A DNA stretch of 64,000 nucleotides from NCBI GenBank assembly GCA_965229335.1, contig OZ245874.1:7006001-7070000 (forward strand), read 5' to 3'. The stretch is from JAFKFH01 sp017307375. GTDB lineage: Bacteria; Pseudomonadota; Alphaproteobacteria; Ferrovibrionales; Ferrovibrionaceae. The position numbers and the translations under genes were made by a program. Numbering within the stretch: the first letter of the stretch is position 1; every line of letters starts with the position of its first letter. Below the pieces are notes generated by a model. The model was not told the origin of the DNA. It was given only the letters and a program-made list of their open reading frames with translations, and made no database searches. Shown here piece after piece: positions 33,099-42,008 of this stretch.

Positions 33099-34010
33099 AT
33101 GAATATTACGCTGCGCCAGCTCCAGGCGTTCATCGCGGTGGCCATCGACGGCAACTTCACCCGTGCCGCCCAGCGCCTGCATATCGCGCAATCGGCGGTT
33201 TCGGTGCTGGTGCGCGAGTTGGAGGCCGAGTTGCGCGTGCGGCTGTTCGACCGCACCACCCGGCGGGTCGAACTGACCGAGGCCGGACGCGAATTCCGCG
33301 GCAGCGCCGAGAAGCTGATCGCCGACCTCGAATATGCCGTGCGCAACACCCATGACCTGGTCGAACGCAAGCGCGGCCGCTTCACCGTCGCGGCCCCGCC
33401 GCTGCTGGCCGCCGCCTTGCTGCCGCCGGTGGTCGCGAGCTTTGCGCGCGACTATCCCGGCGTGCGGGTGACGTTGCTCGACGCCGGTACCGACCAGATC
33501 GTCGCCCGCGTCAAGTCGGGCGAGGCCGATATCGGCGTCGGCACCTTCGCCGCCGACGACGAGGGGCTGGCGCGCGTCCGGCTGGCGCGGGACACGCTGA
33601 TGCTGTTCTGCCAGTCGTCGCACGCTCTGGCGGCGGTGACCCAGCCCGGCTGGTCGGCCCTGCGCGACGCGCCCTTGATCACCCTGACGCCCGACAGTGG
33701 TATCCGAGCCCTGGTCGACCAGGGCTATCAGGCCGCCGGGATCGAGATGAACATCGCCTTCGAGGTCTCGCAGATCTCGACCGCCCTTGCGCTGGTCGAG
33801 GTCGGGCTGGGCGTCAGCGTACTGCCGGCCTATGCGATGGCCTGGTCGCCGTCGGCCGGGATCGCCGCCCGCCCACTGGCCGAACCGCAGATCTCGCGCG
33901 AAGTGGCGGTGATCATGCGGTCGTTCCGCTCGCTGCCGCCATCGGCCAACGAATTCATCCAGCGCCTGCAGCAGAATGCGCGGATATTTGCGCCCGACAC
34001 GGCAAACTGA
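33099..34010 (+). CDS. LysR-family transcriptional regulator
   Basis: 303 residues. The N-terminal winged helix-turn-helix is LRQLQAFIAVAIDGNFTRAAQRLHIAQSA followed by SVLVRELEAELRVRLFDRTTRRVELTEAG. The effector domain starts near residue 90 (GRFTVAAPPLLAAALLPPVV) and has the usual VKSGEADIGVG and VEVGLGVSVLPAYA. The gene has its own palindrome just before the ATG and lies 90 nt upstream of a DapA-family gene on the same strand. The regulated gene is probably that neighbour and possibly the flavodoxin/box set. Effector unknown. Confidence 0.95.
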   Translation: MNITLRQLQAFIAVAIDGNFTRAAQRLHIAQSAVSVLVRELEAELRVRLFDRTTRRVELTEAGREFRGSAEKLIADLEYAVRNTHDLVERKRGRFTVAAPPLLAAALLPPVVASFARDYPGVRVTLLDAGTDQIVARVKSGEADIGVGTFAADDEGLARVRLARDTLMLFCQSSHALAAVTQPGWSALRDAPLITLTPDSGIRALVDQGYQAAGIEMNIAFEVSQISTALALVEVGLGVSVLPAYAMAWSPSAGIAARPLAEPQISREVAVIMRSFRSLPPSANEFIQRLQQNARIFAPDTAN

Positions 34011-34040
34011 TCCGATTTTTATATCAATAAATCAGGAATC

Positions 34041-34062
34041 CGCGATTGCCTGATTAATCGCG
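34041..34062. promoter_or_regulatory. Inverted repeat upstream of the DapA-family gene
   Basis: CGCGATT-N8-AATCGCG is a perfect 7-bp inverted repeat 39 nt before the ATG. The segment just before and inside it also contains GGAATC and CTGATT, the half sites of the palindrome at the LysR start, spaced by 15 instead of 13 bp. It is a plausible binding site for the LysR protein. Confidence 0.4.
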
Positions 34063-34100
34063 GTCGGGTGCAATGGCGCCGCCCGCCACGGAGAGGACCG

Positions 34101-35057
34101 ATGAAATACAGCAAGCTCGACGCCAAGGACTATGCCCGCCAGAACATGAAGGGCATCTGGGCTGCGGCGCTGCAGCCGTTCACGCCGGATCTGGCGATCG
34201 ACGAGGCAGGGTTCCGCCGCAACCTGCGCCACTGGATCGATGATCTCGGCATCGACGGCTTCTTCGTCGCCGGCAAGCAGGGCGAGTTCTTCTCGATGTC
34301 GCTGGCCGAACGCAAGCGCGTCTTCGAAATCGCCGTCGAGGAGACCGCCGCCGGCAAGTCGGCGACGATCCTCTCCTGCTCGGACCAGAACATGGACACG
34401 GTGCTGGACCTGGCCCGGCACGCCGAGGCGATCGGTGCCGACTATATCGTCGTCCATGCGCCGATCCTGCATTTCGTCACCGACCGGGACGAGACGATCT
34501 ACGAATACTACCGCTACATCGCCGAGCAGGTGAACATCGGCATCGCGATGTGGAGCCACCCGGATTCGGGCTATCTGATGAGCCCGCAGCTCTGCGCGCG
34601 CATCGCCGAACTGCCCAACATCGTCGCGATCAAGTACAGCGTGCCGCGCGAGATGTATGCCGAGCTGACGCGGATCGCCGGCGACAAGGTCATCGTCTCG
34701 ACCGCGTCGGAAGAGGAATGGTTCGACAATATCGTCGAGCTGAACTGGCGGCTCTATCTCTGCTCCAGCCCGCCCTACCTGATCCAGACGAAGAACGACC
34801 GGCGCATGCACGACTACACGCGCCTTGCCTTCGAGGGCAAGGTCGAGGAAGCCCGCAAGATCCGCGACAGCCTCGATCCCGTGCGCAAGGCGCTGCGCAG
34901 CACCCGGCCCGGCGGCAAGCCCCAGGCCCACCAGAAATACTGGCAGGAATTGCTGGGCCAGGTCGGCGGCCCGGTGCGCCGGCCGATGATCAACCTGACC
35001 GAAGCCGAGAAGGCAGCGACCCGCGCCGCATTCGCCGAGTGCGGGTTGAAGCGCTGA
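34101..35057 (+). CDS. DapA/NAL-family (Schiff-base) aldolase or synthase with altered active site
   Basis: 318 residues from the ATG at 34101, behind GGAGAGGA. The TIM-barrel family features are the N-terminal GIWAAALQPFTPDLAIDEAGF and the Schiff-base lysine in NIVAIKYSVP (Lys178). The usual GTTGE loop is GKQGE (58-62) and the PYY region that normally supplies a catalytic Tyr reads HAPILHF (119-125), so the chemistry differs from dihydrodipicolinate synthase. The C-terminus (RRPMINLTEAEKAATRAAF) is an extra helix. It is adjacent to a LysR gene and in a catabolic area, so a retro-aldol or hydratase role on a ketoacid is likely; it is not assigned. Confidence 0.85.
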   Translation: MKYSKLDAKDYARQNMKGIWAAALQPFTPDLAIDEAGFRRNLRHWIDDLGIDGFFVAGKQGEFFSMSLAERKRVFEIAVEETAAGKSATILSCSDQNMDTVLDLARHAEAIGADYIVVHAPILHFVTDRDETIYEYYRYIAEQVNIGIAMWSHPDSGYLMSPQLCARIAELPNIVAIKYSVPREMYAELTRIAGDKVIVSTASEEEWFDNIVELNWRLYLCSSPPYLIQTKNDRRMHDYTRLAFEGKVEEARKIRDSLDPVRKALRSTRPGGKPQAHQKYWQELLGQVGGPVRRPMINLTEAEKAATRAAFAECGLKR

Positions 35058-35078
35058 ACGAGACGCCAGATCCCGACC

Positions 35079-35654
35079 CTACAGGACCGGCACCAGCCGG
35101 CGGCACATCAGCTCGACGATGCCGAGCGCGTGCCGCCGGGCATACTGGATGCGCGAGGCGGCAAGGAACCCGTCGAACACCATCACCGCCAGGGCGGCGA
35201 GGTCCTTCAGATCCGCTTCCGGCACGCCGTCGGCAACCACGCAACTGCGCAGGATTTCCAGCACGCGGCCCTCGAACCAGTGCAACAGCTCGGGGCGGTG
35301 TTCGTCGGCGCTGCGCGCGGTGGCCAGGGCCTGGATCAGGATGTTGGCAAAGCCGTTGTCGCCGTTCGGGATATCGTCCCAGAGCCGGGTGAGGAACGCC
35401 CGCAACCGCTCGACGCCCGGGCCGGCCGGCAGATCGGCCTCCATCGCGGCGACGCGGGCGCGCAGCCAGGGATCGTAGATCGCATAGAGAATGTCGATCT
35501 TCGACGGGAAATACTTGTAGACGTTCGAGGTCGAGATGCCGGCACGCCGGGCGATCGCCGACAATTGTGTCTCGACATAGCCCTGCTCGATGAACAGCGC
35601 CGTTGCCGCGTCGATTACCGCCTGGCGGATTTCAGGCTTCTTGGTCTGGGCCAT
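35079..35654 (-). CDS. TetR-family transcriptional regulator
   Basis: 191 residues from the ATG at 35654. The helix-turn-helix is QAVIDAATALFIEQGYVETQLSAI followed by RRAGISTSNVYKYFPSKIDILYAIYD. A longer in-frame start upstream is Arg-rich and was not taken. It lies 76 nt after the stop of the acyl-CoA ligase gene on the same strand, so it may be the last gene of the carboxylase operon or have its own promoter. Convergent with the DapA-family gene. Effector unknown; regulation of the operon upstream is plausible. Confidence 0.9.
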   Translation of the reverse strand: MAQTKKPEIRQAVIDAATALFIEQGYVETQLSAIARRAGISTSNVYKYFPSKIDILYAIYDPWLRARVAAMEADLPAGPGVERLRAFLTRLWDDIPNGDNGFANILIQALATARSADEHRPELLHWFEGRVLEILRSCVVADGVPEADLKDLAALAVMVFDGFLAASRIQYARRHALGIVELMCRRLVPVL

Positions 35655-35730
35655 GTCGGGCTGCAGGTTGCGAGGGGGGTTGCGCCGGCTATTACGGCAC
35701 CAACCCCGCCACGTCAACGGCGACGGGCTG

Positions 35731-37263
35731 TCATCCCCCGTTCAGCGCTTCCTCGCGCAGCAGCGATTTCTGCACCTTGCCCGCCGGCGTCAGCGGCAGT
35801 TCCCGGCGGAACACGATCTGGCGCGGCAGCTTGTAGTCGGCGAGGTTGCGCCGGCAATGATCGAGGACGGCCTCGGCCGTCGGCGCGCCGTCCTCGCGAC
35901 TGACGATGTAATAGCGCCCGACTTCGCCGAGCACGGGATCGGGCACGCCGATGCCCGCCACCGTCACGATGCCGGGCAGGCGCGCGATCAGATTCTCGAC
36001 TTCCGCCGGATATACGTTGTAGCCGCCCTGGATATACATCTCCTTGGCGCGCCCCATCAGGTGGATCAGCCCGTCGCCGTCGCGATAGCCGAGGTCGCCG
36101 GTGCGCAGCCAGCCATCGGCGTCGAACGGCTGGTCGCCGGCGGCGGCCCCGACATAACCGGGGATGACACCCAGCCCCTTGAAGCGCAGCTCGCCGATCT
36201 CGCCTGCGGCAACCTCGCCATCAGGGCCGACGATGCGCAACGAGGCGCCGGGCAGCGGCCGGCCGATCGGGCCGAGCACCTGTTCGGCCGTCGCGTTCTC
36301 CGGCGTCATGACGATGGCGCCCGAGGTTTCCGAGAGGCCATAGAGGTTCATCATCGCCGCGTTCGGCAAGGCCACGTGCAGCCGTGCCAGCAGCGAAGGC
36401 TCGACGTTCGAGCCGCCGACGATGACGAGCCGGACACGCCCCGCCTCGATACCGGCAAAGCCCGGATTCATCAGCAGCAGCGTCAGCATCGTCGGCACGC
36501 CGGTCAGCATCGTCGGCGGCCGGCGCACCGCCATCTCGATCACCGTATCGGCCTTGAAGACCGGGACCAGTTCGCAGGATGCCCCGGACAGCAGGGCCGC
36601 GAGGATCGAACAGGTGATGCCGCCGACATGGTTGAACGGCATCGCGACCTTGAGGTGGTCGGCCGGCGACATGCCCGTATGCGCGGCCTGGGCCGCCGCG
36701 CTGCGCAAAAGCGAGCCATGGGTCAGTCCGGCACCTTTCGGCCGGCCGGTGGTTCCCGACGTATAGATGACCATCGCCAGGTCGTCGGCACCGACCGCCA
36801 CGGCCGATAGCCGCGCCGGATCGGCCGGCGTCGCCAGCAGGCGCCGGAAGTCGTCGTCGAGATAGATGAAGCGTTCGACCCGCGGCAGCGACGGCTTCAT
36901 CTCGTCGAACAGTTCGCGATAGCTGAAGCCGTCGAGCTCGGCCAGGCTGACGACGGCGGCGACGGCCGAATCGTTCAGCATGTATTCGAGCTCGGCCCGG
37001 CGATAGCGCACGCTGGGCGCGACCACGACGACACCGATGCGCGTCGCGGCGAAGAACACCTGCAGCCACTCGATCTGGTTCAGCGCGATCAGCGCCAGCC
37101 GGTCGCCAGGCTTCAGCCCCATGTCGAGAAAGGCGGTGGCGAGGCGGCAGGATGCCGCCTCGACGTCGGCAAGGAGATGGTCGGCACCCCGGTCGAGGTA
37201 ACCGCCATGGCCCGCGTGTACCGCCCGGGCGAGCGCCGCGGGAAGCGATGTCGGAACGCTCAT
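35731..37263 (-). CDS. Class I adenylate-forming acyl-CoA synthetase
   Basis: 510 residues. ANL motifs are VIYTSGTTGRPKGAGLTHG, NLYGLSETSGAIV, GWLRTGDLGYRDGDGLIHLMGR, KEMYIQGGYNVYPAEVENL and the C-terminal Lys in LTPAGKVQKS. The gene is 3 nt from the ligase upstream and closes the five-gene operon. Having two ligases in one operon suggests that either two related acids or an acid and its degradation intermediate are activated. The substrate cannot be read from the sequence. The C-terminal region 410-500 has the hinge and catalytic-lysine motifs of a complete enzyme. Confidence 0.9.
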   Translation of the reverse strand: MSVPTSLPAALARAVHAGHGGYLDRGADHLLADVEAASCRLATAFLDMGLKPGDRLALIALNQIEWLQVFFAATRIGVVVVAPSVRYRRAELEYMLNDSAVAAVVSLAELDGFSYRELFDEMKPSLPRVERFIYLDDDFRRLLATPADPARLSAVAVGADDLAMVIYTSGTTGRPKGAGLTHGSLLRSAAAQAAHTGMSPADHLKVAMPFNHVGGITCSILAALLSGASCELVPVFKADTVIEMAVRRPPTMLTGVPTMLTLLLMNPGFAGIEAGRVRLVIVGGSNVEPSLLARLHVALPNAAMMNLYGLSETSGAIVMTPENATAEQVLGPIGRPLPGASLRIVGPDGEVAAGEIGELRFKGLGVIPGYVGAAAGDQPFDADGWLRTGDLGYRDGDGLIHLMGRAKEMYIQGGYNVYPAEVENLIARLPGIVTVAGIGVPDPVLGEVGRYYIVSREDGAPTAEAVLDHCRRNLADYKLPRQIVFRRELPLTPAGKVQKSLLREEALNGG

Positions 37264-37266
37264 CGC

Positions 37267-38844
37267 TCAGCCCTCGAACAGGCTGCCATGCGCGGCCTTC
37301 AGCTCCTGCTTGCGGATCTTGCCGGTGGCCGTCATCGGCAACGCTTCCAGGATGCGCACCAGCTTGGGCACCTCGAACCCGCCGAGATGGGCGCGGCAAT
37401 GTTCGGCGATCGCGGCCTCGTCGACCGACATGCCGGGCTTGACGGTGACGAAGGCCGAGACCGCCTCGGTCCAGTGCGGATGCGGCAGGCCGACGACGGC
37501 GGCGTTGGCGACGGCGGGGTGGCGCAGCAGCACTTCCTCGACCTTCACCGACGGCACGTTCTCGCCGCCCGACTTGATCATGTCCTTCTTGCGGTCGACG
37601 AACATCAGCTGGCCGTCCTGGTCGAACATGCCGAGATCGCCGGTATGATGCCAGCCGAAGCGGCGCGCCTCGGCCGTCGCTTCCGGATTCTTGTAGTAGC
37701 CGAGCATGACGTTGGGGCCGCGATGGACGATCTCGCCGATCTCGCCGCGGCCGAGCAGATTGCCGTCGTCGTCCATGATCGCGGTATCGTCGATGATGGC
37801 CGATTCGCCCCAGTAGTTGCCGAAGCGCTGCAACTGCTGTTCCGGCCGGAACATCGCGGTCATCGGATAGATCTCGGTCTGCCCGGTGCACAGGGCGAAG
37901 TTCGGGCACAGCTCGTCGATCAGCCGGATCAGCAGCGGCTTGGGCATCGGCGCCATCGCGTAGATGCACAGGCGCAGCGACGACAGGTCGTGATCGGCCC
38001 GCGACGGGTGATTGAGCACCGCGGCATACATCAGCGGCAGGCCGACCATATAGGTGATGCGCTCGCGCGCGATCGCCTGGATCAGTGCGGCGGGGTCGAA
38101 GCCGCGCATCAGCACCAGCGCATTGCCCGCGACCAGGAAACTCAGCGCCGTCACGTGCTGCGCGCAATGAAACAGCGGCAGCATGCAGGTCGCGACGTCG
38201 GCGCGGCCGATGCCCATGTCGGCGACATTGCCGAGCACGGCGAAGTAGACCGAGAGGTGGCTGTGCATCACCCCCTTGGGCCGCGCGGTGGTGCCGGACG
38301 TATACATGATCTGGGCCAGGTCGCGCTCGCCGATCGCGACCTGTGGCTCGGTCGCCGGCTGGTCGGCGATCGCGGCGGCGAAGGTGGTCGCGCCGGCCGG
38401 CGCGGTCCCGGCCAGCTCGACCACCACCCGCGGCAGCGCCAGCCGGTCCAGCAGGGCGGCAAGCCCGGCATTGGCAAGCAGGCTGTCGTCGATCACGACC
38501 AGGGCCACCTCGGCATGCCCCAGGATATAGTCGACGTCGTCGGCACCGAGCATCGTGTTGATCGGCACCCAGACCAGGCCGGCCTTCTGGATGCCGAAGA
38601 TCGCGGCGACCATCGCGGTCGAGTTGTTGCACAGCATCGCCACCTTGGCCCCGCGCGCGAGGCCCCGGCCGAGCAGATGGTTGGCGAAGCGGTTGGCGGT
38701 GGCGTCGAGCTCGGCATAGGTCGTCCGCCGCTCGCCCTCGATCAGCGCGACGCGCGCGCCGCTACGGGCGGCAGATCGCCGCAACAGGTCGCCCAGCGCC
38801 ACGCGGCCGATGCCGGTGAGCAGGCCGTCGTTGTTATCTGTCAT
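37267..38844 (-). CDS. Class I adenylate-forming acyl-CoA synthetase
   Basis: 525 residues. ANL motifs are IMYTSGTTARPKGVMHSHLS, ALCTGQTEIYPMT at the substrate-binding end, HHTGDLGMFDQDGQLMFVDRKKDMIKSGGENV and the C-terminal TATGKIRKQEL. LFHCAQHVTALSF is typical of medium or branched acyl-CoA ligases. It starts 25 nt after the carboxylase alpha subunit stop and ends 3 nt before the next ligase, so it is certainly cotranscribed with both. It would provide the CoA thioester used by the dehydrogenase and carboxylase encoded in the same unit. Confidence 0.92.
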   Translation of the reverse strand: MTDNNDGLLTGIGRVALGDLLRRSAARSGARVALIEGERRTTYAELDATANRFANHLLGRGLARGAKVAMLCNNSTAMVAAIFGIQKAGLVWVPINTMLGADDVDYILGHAEVALVVIDDSLLANAGLAALLDRLALPRVVVELAGTAPAGATTFAAAIADQPATEPQVAIGERDLAQIMYTSGTTARPKGVMHSHLSVYFAVLGNVADMGIGRADVATCMLPLFHCAQHVTALSFLVAGNALVLMRGFDPAALIQAIARERITYMVGLPLMYAAVLNHPSRADHDLSSLRLCIYAMAPMPKPLLIRLIDELCPNFALCTGQTEIYPMTAMFRPEQQLQRFGNYWGESAIIDDTAIMDDDGNLLGRGEIGEIVHRGPNVMLGYYKNPEATAEARRFGWHHTGDLGMFDQDGQLMFVDRKKDMIKSGGENVPSVKVEEVLLRHPAVANAAVVGLPHPHWTEAVSAFVTVKPGMSVDEAAIAEHCRAHLGGFEVPKLVRILEALPMTATGKIRKQELKAAHGSLFEG

Positions 38845-38869
38845 TGTTTCCTCCCAAGAAAATCAGGCG

Positions 38870-40834
38870 CTAGCTGTTCGCGGGTTCGACCTCGATCAGT
38901 ATCTGGCCGGGTGCCGCCTGGTCGCCGACCGTCACCGCGACGGTCTTGACCCGGCCGGGCGTGGCAGCCACCAGCAAATGCTCCATCTTCATCGCCTCGA
39001 GCGTGACCAGCGCCTGGCCGATCGCGACCTCGGCACCCTCGGCAACCTCGACCCGGACGACGCGGCCGTTCATCGGTGCGCGCAGCACGCCATCGGCCGC
39101 ACCGCCGGCCCCGGCCGCGGTCCGCCCCTGCCGGCGCAGCGACAGGAAATCGAAATCCCTGCCGTCGACGCTCAGCCAGAGGCGTTCGCCGTCCCAGGCA
39201 TGGGCATAGCGGCGCCGGACGCCAGCGACGACCGCGTCGCCAGGCCGACCCGGGGCGACCGTGATCCCCGCATCCCCGACCCGGATGGTCACCGTGCCGG
39301 CCCCGGCGTCGAACACGCCGCGCCGCTCGTCGTCGCCCCAGACGAGGCGCCAGGGCGAGGGCAGCGGCGTCGCGTTGCTCCAGCCTCGCCAGGCGGGATC
39401 GCAGGACAGCGCCTCGGCGGTGCCGAGCACCGACAGCCAGGCGGCCAGCGCCCAGACCGCGTTGTCAGGGGTCTCGCGCCGCGCCGCATCGTCGGGAAAG
39501 TGCCGGGCGATGAAGGCGGTCGAGACCGCGCTGCCCTCGACGAAGGCCGGGTGGCGCAGCAGACGGGCGAGAAAGCCGCGATTGGTGGTCAGCCCGAGCA
39601 GCACGGTATCGTCGAGCGCCCGGGCCAGCCGATCGATCGCCTCGCCCCGGTCGGCACCGTGCGCAATCACCTTGCCCAGCATCGAATCATAGTGCGGACT
39701 GACGGCAACGCCCTCGGCCAGCCCATGGTCGCAGCGCACCGTCGACGGCGGCCGCCAGGCCAGCACCGGGCCGGTTCGCGGCAGGAAGTCGTCGGCCGGA
39801 TCCTCGGCGCAGAGCCGCACCTCGACGGCGTGCCCGTCGAGCCGCACCTGATCCTGGGTCAGCGGCAGCCGTTCGCCGCGTGCGACGCGCAGCTGCCATT
39901 CGACGAGGTCGAGGCCGGTGACCAGTTCGGTCACCGGATGTTCGACCTGCAGCCGGGTGTTCATTTCCATGAAATAGAACTGGCCGTCGCGGTCGAGCAG
40001 GAACTCGACGGTGCCGGCGCCGGCATAGCCGATCGCGCGCGCGACCGCCACCGCCGCCTCGCCCATCCGTGCGCGCAGGCCGGCATCGACCGCCGGCGAC
40101 GGCGCCTCCTCGATCACCTTCTGGTGGCGACGCTGAACCGAGCAGTCGCGCTCGCCCAGGTGGAGGACATTGCCGTAGCTGTCGGCGAAAACCTGGACCT
40201 CGACATGACGCGGCTCGATCACCGCGCGCTCCAGGATCAGCCGGCCGTCGCCGAACGCCTTCGCCGCCTCGGATGCGGCCAGCCGCAACGCGTCGGGCAG
40301 GCCCTCGGCCTGATGCACCAGCCGCATGCCGCGCCCGCCGCCGCCGGCCGACGCCTTGACCATGATCGGAAACCCGATGCGTTCGGCCGCCGCGATCAGC
40401 GTGGCCGGCGTCTGGTCCTCGTCGTCGTAGCCGGGCACCACGGGAATGCCGGCATCTGCCATGCGGCGGCGGGCACGGGCCTTGTCGCCCATCGCCGCGA
40501 TCGCGGCGGCGGGCGGGCCGACGAAGATCAGCCCGGCCTCGGCCACTTTCGCGGCAAAGCCGGCATTTTCCGACAGGAAGCCATAGCCGGGGTGGATCGC
40601 CTGGGCGCCGCTCTCGCGCGCCGCGGCGATCAGCCGGTCGGCGACCAGATAGGACTCCGCCGGCGCGGCACCGCCGATCGCCACGGCCCGGTCGCAGGCC
40701 GCGACATGCGGGCTCGTGGCATCGACGTCGGAATGCACGGCAACGGTCGTGATGCCCATGGCGCGCGCGGTGCGGGCGATGCGCACCGCGATCTCGCCGC
40801 GATTGGCGATCAGCAGGCTCGACAGCGCGGTCAT
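38870..40834 (-). CDS. Biotin-dependent acyl-CoA carboxylase alpha subunit (BC + BCCP)
   Basis: 654 residues from the ATG at 40834, which overlaps the stop of the acyl-CoA dehydrogenase gene (ATGA). Biotin carboxylase motifs are LLIANRGEIAVRIARTA, the ATP loop KASAGGGGRGMR, ERDCSVQRRHQKVIEEAP and FMEMNTRLQVEHPVTE. The C-terminal biotin-carrier domain has EAMKMEH near residue 625, the biotinylated lysine. Length and order match the alpha subunits of 3-methylcrotonyl-CoA and geranyl-CoA carboxylases. It partners the carboxyltransferase encoded two genes upstream. Ligases are downstream. Confidence 0.96.
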   Translation of the reverse strand: MTALSSLLIANRGEIAVRIARTARAMGITTVAVHSDVDATSPHVAACDRAVAIGGAAPAESYLVADRLIAAARESGAQAIHPGYGFLSENAGFAAKVAEAGLIFVGPPAAAIAAMGDKARARRRMADAGIPVVPGYDDEDQTPATLIAAAERIGFPIMVKASAGGGGRGMRLVHQAEGLPDALRLAASEAAKAFGDGRLILERAVIEPRHVEVQVFADSYGNVLHLGERDCSVQRRHQKVIEEAPSPAVDAGLRARMGEAAVAVARAIGYAGAGTVEFLLDRDGQFYFMEMNTRLQVEHPVTELVTGLDLVEWQLRVARGERLPLTQDQVRLDGHAVEVRLCAEDPADDFLPRTGPVLAWRPPSTVRCDHGLAEGVAVSPHYDSMLGKVIAHGADRGEAIDRLARALDDTVLLGLTTNRGFLARLLRHPAFVEGSAVSTAFIARHFPDDAARRETPDNAVWALAAWLSVLGTAEALSCDPAWRGWSNATPLPSPWRLVWGDDERRGVFDAGAGTVTIRVGDAGITVAPGRPGDAVVAGVRRRYAHAWDGERLWLSVDGRDFDFLSLRRQGRTAAGAGGAADGVLRAPMNGRVVRVEVAEGAEVAIGQALVTLEAMKMEHLLVAATPGRVKTVAVTVGDQAAPGQILIEVEPANS

Positions 40835-41997
40835 GACGGCTTGCCCGGGCGCGGCAGGATGCCCATGTACTTGGCGATGATCGACAGCATCACCTCGTCG
40901 GCACCGCCGCCGATCGAACCGACGCGGCCGTCGCGATAGATGCGCGAAATCGGCGTCTCGTTCATGAACCCCATCCCGCCCCAGTATTGCAGGCATTCGT
41001 CGGCGGCCTGGCGCAGCAGGCGCCCGGCCTTGAGCTTGGCCATCGAGGCCAGCTTGGTGACATCCTGGCCGGCGACCAGCATCGCCGTCGCCTGGTAGGT
41101 CAGGGCGCGCAGCGCCTCCAGCTCGCTCTGCAGTTCGGCCAGCTTGAAATGGACGACCTGATTGTCGAGCACCGGCTGGCCGAAGATCTTGCGCTCGCGG
41201 GTGTAGGTGATGGTTTCGTCGATGGCGCGGGCCACGGTCGGAATCGTGTTGGCCGCGACCCAGAGCCGCTCCTCCTGGAACTGCAGCATCTGGTAGGTGA
41301 AGCCCCGCCCCTCCTCGCCGATCAGATGGCGGCGGGGCACCCGCACGTCGTCGAAGAAGATCTGGGCGGTGTCGGACGAGCGCATGCCCAGCTTGTCGAG
41401 CTTGCGGGCGACCTCGACACCCCTGGTCTTCATCGGCAGCACGATCAGCGACTTGTTGCGATGCAGATCGGCACTGTCGCCGGTATTGGCCAGCAGGCAC
41501 ATCCAGTCGGCCTGCGCACCGTTGGTGATCCACATCTTGCCGCCGTTGATGACGTAATCGTCGCCATCCCGCCGCGCCGTCGTGCGGATCGCGGCGACGT
41601 CCGAACCGGCACCAGGCTCGGACACGCCGATGCAGGCGACCATCTTGCCGGCAATGGCCGGGGCCAGGAAATCGCGCTTGAGCTCGTCCGAGCCGAAGCG
41701 GGCCAGCGCCGGCGTCGCCATGTCGGTCTGCACGCCGATCGACATCGGCACGCTGCCGCAATGGCAGGCCCCCATCGCTTCGGCGAAGACGATCGCATAG
41801 CTGTGGTCGAGGCCGGCGCCGCCGAAGGCTTCCGGCTTGGTCAGGCCGAGCAGCCCCAAGGCACCGAGCTTGCCCATGATGTCATGGGCCGGATAGATCC
41901 CGGCGGCCTCCCAGTCGTCGACATGCGGATTGATTTCCTGCTCGACGAAGCGAAGCGTCGTCCGCCGGATTTCCTCGTGTTCGTGGGTGAACAGCAT
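40831..41997 (-). CDS. Acyl-CoA dehydrogenase
   Basis: 388 residues from the ATG at 41997, 11 nt after the carboxyltransferase stop. Standard features are GVSEPGAGSDVAAIRT, WITNGAQADWM, KLGMRSSDTAQIFFDDVRVP, and RIYRDGRVGSIGGGADEVMLSIIAKY near the C-terminus. The catalytic base would be the Glu or Asp in the GGGADEVM segment; family consensus there is GGTxE, so the reading should be checked against a structure. It desaturates an acyl-CoA, giving the enoyl substrate that the carboxylase can use. Closest in layout to citronellyl- or isovaleryl-CoA dehydrogenases. FAD-dependent, electrons to ETF. Confidence 0.95.
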   Translation of the reverse strand: MLFTHEHEEIRRTTLRFVEQEINPHVDDWEAAGIYPAHDIMGKLGALGLLGLTKPEAFGGAGLDHSYAIVFAEAMGACHCGSVPMSIGVQTDMATPALARFGSDELKRDFLAPAIAGKMVACIGVSEPGAGSDVAAIRTTARRDGDDYVINGGKMWITNGAQADWMCLLANTGDSADLHRNKSLIVLPMKTRGVEVARKLDKLGMRSSDTAQIFFDDVRVPRRHLIGEEGRGFTYQMLQFQEERLWVAANTIPTVARAIDETITYTRERKIFGQPVLDNQVVHFKLAELQSELEALRALTYQATAMLVAGQDVTKLASMAKLKAGRLLRQAADECLQYWGGMGFMNETPISRIYRDGRVGSIGGGADEVMLSIIAKYMGILPRPGKPS

Positions 41998-42008
41998 CTG
42001 ATCGATCC

